From: Streptomyces sp. XM4193
GTDB lineage: Bacteria; Actinomycetota; Actinomycetes; Streptomycetales; Streptomycetaceae
NCBI RefSeq assembly: GCF_023072595.1
Contig: NZ_JALLGK010000005.1
Coordinates: forward strand, 186,001 to 250,000
Direction: 5' to 3'
Length of the DNA: 64,000 nucleotides
Shown: positions 32,783-40,200 of the stretch, in pieces
Numbering within the stretch: position 1 is the stretch's first letter
How the letters are laid out: each line of letters begins with the position of its first letter
The notes under the pieces: generated by a model
What the model was told of the DNA's origin: nothing
The model's database searches: none
The model's input: only the letters and a program-made list of their open reading frames with translations
Program-made: the position numbers and the translations under genes

Positions 32783-33080
32783 AAAAGCTTTGCCTCTCGC
32801 TGCGACAACCACAGGCGCCGGGTGGGGACCCGGCGCATCGAACAACCCGCGACGGGCCCGAGCGGTACACCCGGCGCGGCAGCACCAACAGCACCGAGCA
32901 GCGCCCGGGCCGGAACGGCGAGAGAGGGCTGCGGGCGGGCGGCCCGTGTCGGCCGGCAGCCGGTCGACCGGACGGAGCGGCAGCCCGGGACGAGGGCGAC
33001 GGCGTCTGCCTCGCGCCCGCTTCGGCACCGGCTTCCGGTTCGGCTACCACTTCGCGCCCGGAAGCAGGGAGACTGGACCC
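32783..33080. other. spacer between tetR operator and the thioredoxin gene
   Basis: About 300 bases of GC-rich sequence. The frame of the following gene stays open through most of it, but composition and the conserved N-terminus favour the ATG at 33081. No promoter hexamers stand out. Confidence 0.4.
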
Positions 33081-34046
33081 ATGCAGCCAAGGAACATGCC
33101 CATGAGCGGAGTGGTCGACCTCGCTGCCGTGAAGGCGGCGGGAGAGGCCCGACAGAAGGCGGAAGAGACACGCGAGCGGAACGCCGCATCCGGTGAGCAG
33201 GGCGCACCGGCACCGAGCAGCCTCGTGATCGACGTGGACGAGGCCGGTTTCGAGCGCGATGTACTGCAGCGCTCGGCCGAGGTTCCGGTGGTCATCGACT
33301 TCTGGGCCGAGTGGTGTGAGCCCTGCAAACAGCTCGGGCCGATCCTGGAGCGTCTCGCGCAGGCGTACGCGGGGCGGTTCGTGCTGGCGAAGGTCGATGT
33401 CGACCAGAACCAGATGCTCTTCCAGCAGTTCGGCGTGCAGGGCATTCCGGCGGTGTTCGCGGTGATCGCGGGTCAGGCGCTGCCGCTGTTCCAGGGAGCG
33501 GCTCCCGAGGCCCAGATCCGCGAGGTGCTGGACCAGTTGATCCAGGCGGCCGAGGAGCGATTCGGCATCGTCGGGGCCCCCGTCGACCCCTCCGCCGAGG
33601 CGGAGGTCGAGCAGCAGGAGCCCGCGGCGCCGGTGGACCCGGTCCTCGCCGCCGCGGAGCAGGCGCTCGCGGCCGGTGACGCCGAGGGCGCCGCCGAGGC
33701 GTACCAGCGCGCGCTGGACGCCAACCCCGCCGACGCCGAGGCGAAGTTGGGTCTGGCTCGCGCCGAACTCCTGCGCCGCGTACGGGAGTTGGACGCCGCG
33801 ACGGTGCGCAAGGAGGCCGCGGACAACCCCGGCGACGCGGCGGCGCAGCTGCGGGTGGCGGACCTGGACCTGTCCGGCGGGCACGTCGAGGACGCCTTCG
33901 GACGTCTGGTGGAGACCGTGCGCCGCAGTGCGGGAGACGACCGGAACGCCGCGCGGGTGCGGCTGCTCGAACTCTTCGAGGCGGTGGGCCCCGAGGACCC
34001 GCGAGTGGTGGCCGCGCGCAGCGCTCTGGCCCGGGTGCTCTTCTGA
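33081..34046 (+). CDS. thioredoxin-domain protein with TPR-like C-terminus (CnoX/YbbN-like)
   Basis: 321 aa. Residues 47-155 are a thioredoxin fold with active site W78-C79-E-P-C82. Residues 195-321 are helical repeats typical of YbbN/CnoX (AEQALAAGDAEGAAEAYQRALDANP, then LGLARAELLRR). In E. coli CnoX is a holdase that hands oxidised clients to GroEL/DnaK and has lost reducing activity; here both cysteines are present, so a redox role remains possible. A GGGAGA ribosome binding site lies about 11 bases before ATG 33081. A terminator follows at 34197. Confidence 0.9.
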   Translation: MQPRNMPMSGVVDLAAVKAAGEARQKAEETRERNAASGEQGAPAPSSLVIDVDEAGFERDVLQRSAEVPVVIDFWAEWCEPCKQLGPILERLAQAYAGRFVLAKVDVDQNQMLFQQFGVQGIPAVFAVIAGQALPLFQGAAPEAQIREVLDQLIQAAEERFGIVGAPVDPSAEAEVEQQEPAAPVDPVLAAAEQALAAGDAEGAAEAYQRALDANPADAEAKLGLARAELLRRVRELDAATVRKEAADNPGDAAAQLRVADLDLSGGHVEDAFGRLVETVRRSAGDDRNAARVRLLELFEAVGPEDPRVVAARSALARVLF

Positions 34047-34196
34047 CGTTCGCACGGCCGCCCGTCGGCCGCGGCGTGGTGCGTGCGCACTCCGAACCGG
34101 TGTGAGGCGGCCGCGAGTTGCGGTGAGTGGCCGGTGCCGGTGTTGGTGCCGGTGCCGGCCTGCGAGCCGTTCGCGCCCGTACGGTCCGACTTCTCT

Positions 34197-34235
34197 GCGT
34201 CCCCGTGTCCCTGTTGGTCAGGGGCACGGGGACGC
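34197..34235 (+). terminator. terminator of the thioredoxin-TPR gene
   Basis: 17-bp stem with one G-U pair (34197-34213 with 34219-34235) and a 5-base loop TTGGT, 150 bases after the stop codon. Confidence 0.65.
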
Positions 34236-34805
34236 CTTGTTGACAAAGCCATGTTGCGCCGGGGTTTTGCCAAAATTTGGCTGTCACAGAACGTTGTTAC
34301 TCGCGGTAAGCGGAAACCGGCATTTCACCCGGCACCTGTCCGGTTTCACCCCCTGTGGGGCACTGTGCCGGGGCGACCCTGTGTGCTCGTTCACAGGAAA
34401 GACGTGTCCGCAGGACATCCGGCCGTTACTCATAGGTAACGAGCCCCTTGTGCGACACCGGGTAAATAGACGACGATCGCCACGCTCGGTCCGTTTCCCT
34501 GCCCGACATCCAATCGGTGCGGACGGGGGCGGAACCCCACCGGGTGCACCGCGAACCGCAGTTGAACGGTTCGCGGCTGCGGGCAGTGCTCACTCACCCG
34601 TGGGCGCGGCCCGTTCGGGCGCGTCACCGTACGCGGCCATGTGGTTGTCGCTCGGGGGGTGAGTGCCGTCGGCCGAGATGACCGGGTGTCATCCCTCGGC
34701 AAGCGGCGATCTTTCTCCCGAGGACGTAGCGCTTCTCCTGTCCCCGCCGGCCAATCCGCGTCACAGAGCCGGCTGGCAGATGTACGTCCGAGATGGAGGA
34801 AAGTC
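34236..34805. promoter_or_regulatory. long upstream region of the DUF6230 operon
   Basis: 570 bases of markedly lower GC than the surroundings, with no credible gene. It contains TTGACA at 34240, the palindrome GCCAAA-A-TTTGGC (34269-34281), GTTACTCGCGGTAAG (34296-34310) and GTTAC-TCATAG-GTAAC (34425-34440). The last fits the loose GTnAC-N6-GnAAC pattern of GlnR/MtrA-type sites. Together these suggest a regulated promoter region for the secreted-protein operon starting at 34806. Confidence 0.5.
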
Positions 34806-35423
34806 ATGGAGTCTGTGGCTCGTGGCAAGACCAAGTGGCGGCGGTTCGCCGTCGTCATGGTCCCAAGCGTGGCGGCGACGGCGGCGGTTGGCGTCGCACT
34901 CGGCCAAGGTGCTTTGGCCGCGTCGTTCAGCATTTCCGGTCAGCAAACCAAGATCGCCGTCGACCGGCTCGAAGGCACTGGCTTCGTGCAGTACGGCACC
35001 GTCGCCAAGCAGCACGGCGGCAAGACAGTTCCCGTCGCGGTCTCCGCGTTCAAGAAGGCCGAGATATCGGGTCTGTGTCAGTCCGTCGTGATACCCGTGC
35101 CGGGCTTCGGCGACATGTCCCTCAGGCTCGCGGCCGGCGGCGGTTCCAAGAAGGTCGAGGCGTCGAACCTCTACATCGACGCCGACTCGCTCGGTGCCGA
35201 GGCCGAGTTCCGCAACATCAACATCGGTGTGGCCGCCGGTGACGCGTCGAAGGGCCCGTCCGTCGGCAAGGGCGACAACGTGCCCGGCGGGAACTTCGCC
35301 CAGGAGGCCGACTCGGCCGTACTGACCGATGTGCAGCAGAACGCGTGGGCGACCAACGCCGGCACCTTCAAGCTCACCGGTCTCAAGCTCGACGTCAAGA
35401 AGGGCAAGGACGAGTGCTTCTGA
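34806..35423 (+). CDS. secreted DUF6230 family protein
   Basis: 205 aa, with strong RBS GGAGGAAAG before ATG 34806. Basic N-terminus, then a hydrophobic segment ending ALAASFSISG (cleavage near residue 38): secreted. The mature part is beta-rich, with two cysteines (SGLCQSVV and the C-terminal DECF) that could form a disulphide. Streptomyces homologues are sometimes labelled 'cholesterol esterase' but no GxSxG motif is present, so I reject that label. First gene of a three-gene operon with DUF6114 and an acidic secreted protein. Confidence 0.87.
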   Translation: MESVARGKTKWRRFAVVMVPSVAATAAVGVALGQGALAASFSISGQQTKIAVDRLEGTGFVQYGTVAKQHGGKTVPVAVSAFKKAEISGLCQSVVIPVPGFGDMSLRLAAGGGSKKVEASNLYIDADSLGAEAEFRNINIGVAAGDASKGPSVGKGDNVPGGNFAQEADSAVLTDVQQNAWATNAGTFKLTGLKLDVKKGKDECF

Positions 35424-35509
35424 GGCACTGACGGGGAGGCGGGCGCGGTCCGCCTCCCCGCCGGTACCTCGCGAACCTCTACTTCCCGGCCCGAGGGAGC
35501 TGTATTTCA

Positions 35510-36079
35510 ATGAGTGCCGAGTCCCCGGCAGCGCGTGAGCGCCTGGCCCGCTGGCGCGTGTCGTTTCGTCACTGGCGCTGGCAGCGCCCGTTCTGGGCGG
35601 GCCTGCTCACCCTGCTCGCCAGCGTGCCGATCGTCTACATCCCGTACGCCGATCCGAGCTTCAGCGACTTCTCGCTGCGACTGGCCACCACCACCGGATC
35701 GGGCTCGCTGATCATCGGTGTGCTGCTCATGGTGCTGGGCCTCACCTTCTGGTACCAGCGGCACGCACGGGTGTTCGCGGGCGTTGCCGCCATTCTGCTG
35801 GGACTGGTGTCCCTGGTGGTCTCCAACTTCGGCGGGTTCCTCGCCGGGTTCCTGCTGGCGATGATCGGCGGTGCCATGGGCATCGCCTGGGTCTCGGGCG
35901 AGGACCAGGAGGCCCCCGCGAACAAGCACCGCCGCGGCGGCGGGGAGCCGACCGGCTCCGCTTCGGACTCCGGCGGCCCCGAGGATTCCGGGACTTCCGC
36001 GGAGTCCGACGAGCCGGCGGAGAAGGCCGACTCGCGTGCCGAGGCAGGCCAGTTGGACGGGGGCTCGCGTGCCGGGTGA
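35510..36079 (+). CDS. DUF6114 integral membrane protein
   Basis: 189 aa. Four transmembrane helices in residues 26-130 (FWAGLLTLLASVPIVYIPY, GSLIIGVLLMVLGLTFWY, ARVFAGVAAILLGLVSLVVS, GFLAGFLLAMIGGAMGIAWV), then a hydrophilic Ser/Glu/Asp-rich tail. DUF6114 proteins are regularly encoded next to DUF6230. The GTG of the next gene lies inside this gene (11-base overlap), so the two are coupled. Function unknown; it may anchor or export the secreted partners (inference). Confidence 0.87.
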   Translation: MSAESPAARERLARWRVSFRHWRWQRPFWAGLLTLLASVPIVYIPYADPSFSDFSLRLATTTGSGSLIIGVLLMVLGLTFWYQRHARVFAGVAAILLGLVSLVVSNFGGFLAGFLLAMIGGAMGIAWVSGEDQEAPANKHRRGGGEPTGSASDSGGPEDSGTSAESDEPAEKADSRAEAGQLDGGSRAG

Positions 36080-37361
36080 GGACCGTACGGCGAAGGGGCC
36101 GCGGCACGCGGCGCCCAGGAAGCCGCTGCTGACCCGACTTCCCTCGGGCGGCCGGATCGCGTTCATGGCGATGCCGTCGGCGCTGCTGCTCGGCGTCGGC
36201 CTGAGCCCGCAGCTCGCACAGGCCCAGCCCGGCGGACAGAATCCGTTCCGCGACGGCCCCTGTGTCTCGGCGCCCGACCGGGACCCGGAGGAAGCCGACG
36301 AGAAGGACGGCGACGACGGCGGGAAGGACGGCGAGGAGTCCGGCACGGACGGCTCCGAGGAGTCCGACGGCAGCGGTGACTCCGCGGGCGAGCGGCCCGA
36401 CGGCGGCGACGCGGACGGCCCGCAGGACAAGCCCTCGCCCGGCGGTGACAAGCCGCAGGACGAGCCGGACAAGCCGCAGGACGAGCCCGACGAGTCGGAC
36501 GAGGAGTCCGAGGACGAGCCGAAGCGCAATCCGCTCGACCCGCTGGGCATCGGCGACAAGCTCCGCGACCTCTTCAACCCGGACCGCGACAAGGAGTCCG
36601 AGGAGAAGAAGGAGTCCGACTCCGGCTCCGGGGACTCCGCCGAGGGCGGGGACGAGGGCTCCGGCGGCAAGTCCGGCGACGGCGGGTCCGCTGCCGAGAA
36701 GGCCGAGGAGAAGGCGGCCGAGGCGAAGAAGAAGCGCGAGGCCACCGAGAAGAAGATCAAGGAGGCCGCCGAGGAGGCGGCCGAGGCCGACCGCAAGGAG
36801 CGCGAGGCCGAGGACGCGAAGAAGGCCGAGGACGCGGAGAAGTCCGAGAAGGCCGACGAGGACGCGTCCGGCAAGAAGCCCTTCCCCTGCCCGGAGTTCG
36901 ACAAGGAGGCCTTCGACGGCGCCGAGCGGGAGGAGACTCCCGCACTGGTGCCGGACGAACCCTTCAAGCTGAACACCACGCGGCTGGGTCTCGGCGGACT
37001 GAAGTACCACGGCATCGTCAAGGTGCGCACTTACAGCGGCATCGAGAAGCGGGTGCTGAAGTTCACCGCGGAGAAGGTCGACATCAAGGACCTGCACCAG
37101 ATCGTGGTCGGTCCCGGCGGCACGGACCAGCACATCCGCAGCCGCGAGGGCAGCACCTCCACCTTCCGCGACAGCACCGTGACGATGTACACCGAGGAGC
37201 TCAAGGGCAATCTCTTCGGGCTCATCCCGGTCACCTTCAGCCCCGAGTCGCCTCCTCCGCTGGACATTCCGGCGGCCGTCTTCACCGACGCGAAGGTGAC
37301 GCAGGCCGGCCAGTTCGGCGGCACGCTCAAGGTGCCCGGCCTCCGTCTCAGTCTGGAGTGA
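36069..37361 (+). CDS. large secreted acidic E/K-rich protein with DUF6230-like C-terminal domain
   Basis: 430 aa from GTG 36069, with a GGACGGGGG ribosome binding site. Residues 28-52 form a signal peptide (IAFMAMPSALLLGVGLSPQLAQA). Residues 65-180 are Asp/Glu/Gly/Ser-rich and disordered; 200-270 is a charged E/K/A coiled-coil-like stretch. The last ~140 residues are beta-rich. Their end (FTDAKVTQAGQFGGTLKVPG) resembles the end of the DUF6230 protein encoded two genes upstream (LTDVQQNAWATNAGTFKLTG), and KVDIKDLHQIVV matches KAEISGLCQSVV. This suggests a shared domain. No enzymatic motif. A strong terminator follows. Confidence 0.82.
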   Translation: MPGEDRTAKGPRHAAPRKPLLTRLPSGGRIAFMAMPSALLLGVGLSPQLAQAQPGGQNPFRDGPCVSAPDRDPEEADEKDGDDGGKDGEESGTDGSEESDGSGDSAGERPDGGDADGPQDKPSPGGDKPQDEPDKPQDEPDESDEESEDEPKRNPLDPLGIGDKLRDLFNPDRDKESEEKKESDSGSGDSAEGGDEGSGGKSGDGGSAAEKAEEKAAEAKKKREATEKKIKEAAEEAAEADRKEREAEDAKKAEDAEKSEKADEDASGKKPFPCPEFDKEAFDGAEREETPALVPDEPFKLNTTRLGLGGLKYHGIVKVRTYSGIEKRVLKFTAEKVDIKDLHQIVVGPGGTDQHIRSREGSTSTFRDSTVTMYTEELKGNLFGLIPVTFSPESPPPLDIPAAVFTDAKVTQAGQFGGTLKVPGLRLSLE

Positions 37362-37385
37362 GGTCCGGACGCGACAGCACGCAGA

Positions 37386-37429
37386 ACGCCTCGGGCCGTA
37401 CCGCGCACATGCGGTACGGCCCGAGGCGT
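37386..37429. terminator. bidirectional terminator, 19-bp arms
   Basis: Perfect inverted repeat 37386-37404 / 37411-37429 with a 6-base loop GCACAT, between the secreted-protein operon (+) and convergent pyk (-). Confidence 0.85.
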
Positions 37430-37496
37430 CTGCTGCCGGGTCCCGGCGACGCCGTGCGTACGCGGCCCGCCCGGCCCGCGTCGTACGGCGGCCGGT

Positions 37497-38921
37497 TCAG
37501 CTCTCCTTGCCCAGGTGCAGGATGCGCACCATGTTCGTGGTGCCGACCACGCCGGGCGGCGAGCCGGCGGTCATGATCATCACGTCGTCCTCGTTGTACC
37601 GCTGGAGCTTCAGCAGCTCCTGGTCGACCAGGTCGACCATCGCGTCGGTGTTCTCCACCCGCGGCACCACGAACGTCTCCACGCCCCAGGCCAGCGTCAA
37701 CTGGTTGCGGGTGTGGGGGTCCTCGGTGAAGGCGAGGATCGGCTGCTCGGTGCGGTAGCGGGCCAGCCGCAGCGCGGTGTCGCCGGACTTGGTGAAGGCG
37801 ACGAGCGCCTTGGCACCGAGGAAGTCGGCCATCTCGCACGCCGCGCGCGCCACCGAACCGCCCTGCGTGCGCGGCTTCTTGCCCGGCACCAGCGGCTGGA
37901 GCCCCTTGGAGAGGAGCTCCTTCTCGGCCGCCTGGACGATCTTCGACATCGTCTTGACGGTCTCGATCGGGTACTGGCCGACCGAGGACTCCGCGGAGAG
38001 CATCACCGCGTCCGCGCCGTCCAGGATCGCGTTGGCGACATCGGACGCCTCGGCGCGCGTGGGACGGGAGTTGGTGATCATCGACTCCATCATCTGGGTC
38101 GCGACGATCACCGGCTTGGCGTTCCGGCGGCAGAGGCTCACCAGGCGCTTCTGCACCATCGGCACCTGCTCCAGCGGGTACTCCACCGCGAGGTCGCCGC
38201 GCGCGACCATCACACCGTCGAAGGCGAGGACGACCTCCTCCATGTTTTCGACGGCTTGCGGCTTCTCGACCTTGGCGATCACCGGCACCCGGCGGCCGAC
38301 CTCGTCCATCACCCGGTGGACGTCGCGCACGTCGGCCGCGTCCCGGACGAAGGAGAGCGCGACCATGTCGCAGCCCATCCGCATGGCGAACCGCAGATCG
38401 TCGATGTCCTTCTCGGAGAGCGCGGGGACGTTCACCGCGGCGCCCGGGAGGTTGATCCCCTTGTGGTCGGAGATCACGCCGCCCTCGATGACGATGGTGC
38501 GGACCTGCGGGCCCGCCACCTCGACGACCTGGAGCGCGACGTTGCCGTCGTTGATCAGGATCGGGTCGCCCTTGGACACGTCACCGGGCAGCCCCTTGTA
38601 GGTGGTACCGCAGATGGTGCGGTCGCCGGGGACGTCCTCGGAGGTGATGGTGAACTCCTCGCCGCGGACCAGCTCCACCGGTCCCTCGGCGAAGGTCGCC
38701 AGGCGGATCTTCGGTCCCTGGAGGTCGGCCAGCACGCCGACCGCGCGGCCGGTCTCCTCGGCGGCCTTGCGGAGACGGTCGTACCGCTCCTGGTGCTCCG
38801 CCTGGGTGCCGTGGCTCATATTGAATCGGGCCACGTTCATACCGGCTTCGATCAGCGTCTTGAGCTGCTCGAAGGAGTCGACGGCGGGGCCTAGGGTGCA
38901 GACGATTTTGGAACGACGCAT
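37497..38921 (-). CDS. pyk: pyruvate kinase
   Basis: 474 aa, standard length. Barrel motifs: MRRSKIVCTLGPA, MNVARFNMSHG, DLQGPKIR, IAKVEKPQAVENM, GVMVARGDLAVE and VIVATQMMESMI, with the K in IAKVE and the E/D of ARGDLAVE as catalytic and metal ligands. The C-terminal allosteric domain ends GTTNMVRILHLG. Final ATP-yielding step of glycolysis. It appears leaderless: TAGGAT lies 7 bases before the ATG. It is 61 bases after ackA on the same strand. Streptomyces usually have a second pyk elsewhere. Confidence 0.96.
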   Translation of the reverse strand: MRRSKIVCTLGPAVDSFEQLKTLIEAGMNVARFNMSHGTQAEHQERYDRLRKAAEETGRAVGVLADLQGPKIRLATFAEGPVELVRGEEFTITSEDVPGDRTICGTTYKGLPGDVSKGDPILINDGNVALQVVEVAGPQVRTIVIEGGVISDHKGINLPGAAVNVPALSEKDIDDLRFAMRMGCDMVALSFVRDAADVRDVHRVMDEVGRRVPVIAKVEKPQAVENMEEVVLAFDGVMVARGDLAVEYPLEQVPMVQKRLVSLCRRNAKPVIVATQMMESMITNSRPTRAEASDVANAILDGADAVMLSAESSVGQYPIETVKTMSKIVQAAEKELLSKGLQPLVPGKKPRTQGGSVARAACEMADFLGAKALVAFTKSGDTALRLARYRTEQPILAFTEDPHTRNQLTLAWGVETFVVPRVENTDAMVDLVDQELLKLQRYNEDDVMIMTAGSPPGVVGTTNMVRILHLGKES

Positions 38922-38928
38922 GGGGGCG

Positions 38929-38934
38929 ATCCTA
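38929..38934 (-). promoter_or_regulatory. -10 element of a leaderless promoter (pyk)
   Basis: TAGGAT on the minus strand, 7 bases upstream of the ATG at 38921, inside the short ackA-pyk gap, so pyk has its own promoter. Confidence 0.6.
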
Positions 38935-38982
38935 TCGTTTTGTTTAGACGCGAAACGTAGCTGGGGTGACCCGGCTCACCGA

Positions 38983-40200
38983 TCATGACCTGACCAGGGC
39001 GTACGTCTGGGCTGCGATCTCCAGCTCCTCGTCCGTCGGGACCACGGCGACGGCGACCCGAGCGTACTGTGGCGACACCAGGCGGGCCCGGTCGCTGCGC
39101 GCGGAGTTCAGCTCCGTGTCGAGCTCCGGGCCGAGCCCCTCCAACCCCTCGATCGCCGCCTGCCGCACCGGTGCCGAGTTCTCCCCGACCCCGGCGGTGA
39201 AGGCCACCGCGTCCACCCGGCCGAGGACCGCCGTGTACGCGCCGATGTACTTGCGCAGGCGGTGCACGTAGATGTCGAAGGCCAACTTCGCCCGGGCGTC
39301 GCCCTCGTCGCGCCGGCGGACGATCTCCCGCATGTCGTTGTCGCCGCACAGCCCGACCAACCCGCTGCGCTTGTTGAGCAGTTCGTCCACCTCGTCGGTG
39401 GACATCCCGGCCACCCGGGAGAGGTGGAAGACGACCGCCGGATCGATGTCGCCCGACCTGGTGCCCATCACCAGGCCCTCCAGCGGCGTCAGCCCCATCG
39501 AGGTGTCCACGCACTCGCCGCCGCGCACCGCCGAGGCGGAGGCGCCGTTGCCCAGGTGCAGGACGATCGTGTTCGTCTCCGCGGGGTCCCGGCCGAGAAG
39601 GCGTGCGGTCTCCCGCGAGACGTACGCGTGCGAGGTGCCGTGGAAGCCGTACCGCCGCACCCGGTGCGCGTCCGCGGTCTCCACGTCGATCGCGTAGCGC
39701 GCCGCGTGCTCGGGCATCGTGGTGTGGAAGGCGGTGTCGAAGACCGCCACCTGCGGCAGCCGCGGGTTGAGTGCCTGCGCGGTGCGGATGCCCGTGAGGT
39801 TGGCCGGGTTGTGCAGCGGGGCGACCGGTACCAGCCGCTCGATCTCGGCGAGCACCTCCTCGTCGATGACGGTCGGCGCGGTGAACCGCCGGCCGCCGTG
39901 CACCACCCGGTGCCCGATCGCCGCCAGCCGGGGCGAGTCCAACCCTGTGCCGTCCGCGGCGAGTTCGGCGGCGACGGCGGTCAGCGCCGCGTCGTGGTCG
40001 CCGATCGGCGCCCGCCGCTCCCGCCGTTCGCCGTCGGCCGGGGTGTGCACCAGCCGCGAGGACTCCTCGCCGATCCGCTCGACGAGTCCCACCGCCAGCC
40101 GGGACCGGTCGGCCATGTCCAGCAGCTGGTACTTGACCGAGGAGGAACCGGAGTTCAGCACCAGCACCCGGCTGGCCGGGCTCGTGTCGCGGCCGCTCAT
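38983..40200 (-). CDS. ackA: acetate kinase
   Basis: 405 aa. ASKHA-fold motifs: VLVLNSGSSSVKYQL (residues 12-26), HRVVHGG, VAVFDTAFH (catalytic Asp region), YGFHGTSH, HLGNGAS, DTSMGLTPLEGL, GTRSGDIDP and FTAGVGEN. Converts acetyl-phosphate and ADP to acetate and ATP. The ATG overlaps the pta stop (ATGA at 40197-40200), so the two are translationally coupled, the standard Pta-AckA overflow pathway. Confidence 0.96.
   Translation of the reverse strand: MSGRDTSPASRVLVLNSGSSSVKYQLLDMADRSRLAVGLVERIGEESSRLVHTPADGERRERRAPIGDHDAALTAVAAELAADGTGLDSPRLAAIGHRVVHGGRRFTAPTVIDEEVLAEIERLVPVAPLHNPANLTGIRTAQALNPRLPQVAVFDTAFHTTMPEHAARYAIDVETADAHRVRRYGFHGTSHAYVSRETARLLGRDPAETNTIVLHLGNGASASAVRGGECVDTSMGLTPLEGLVMGTRSGDIDPAVVFHLSRVAGMSTDEVDELLNKRSGLVGLCGDNDMREIVRRRDEGDARAKLAFDIYVHRLRKYIGAYTAVLGRVDAVAFTAGVGENSAPVRQAAIEGLEGLGPELDTELNSARSDRARLVSPQYARVAVAVVPTDEELEIAAQTYALVRS

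Noticed and set aside
34806..35423. Cholesterol esterase annotation used for DUF6230 proteins
   Set aside because: No GxSxG or other hydrolase motif; the protein is a short secreted beta-rich protein.
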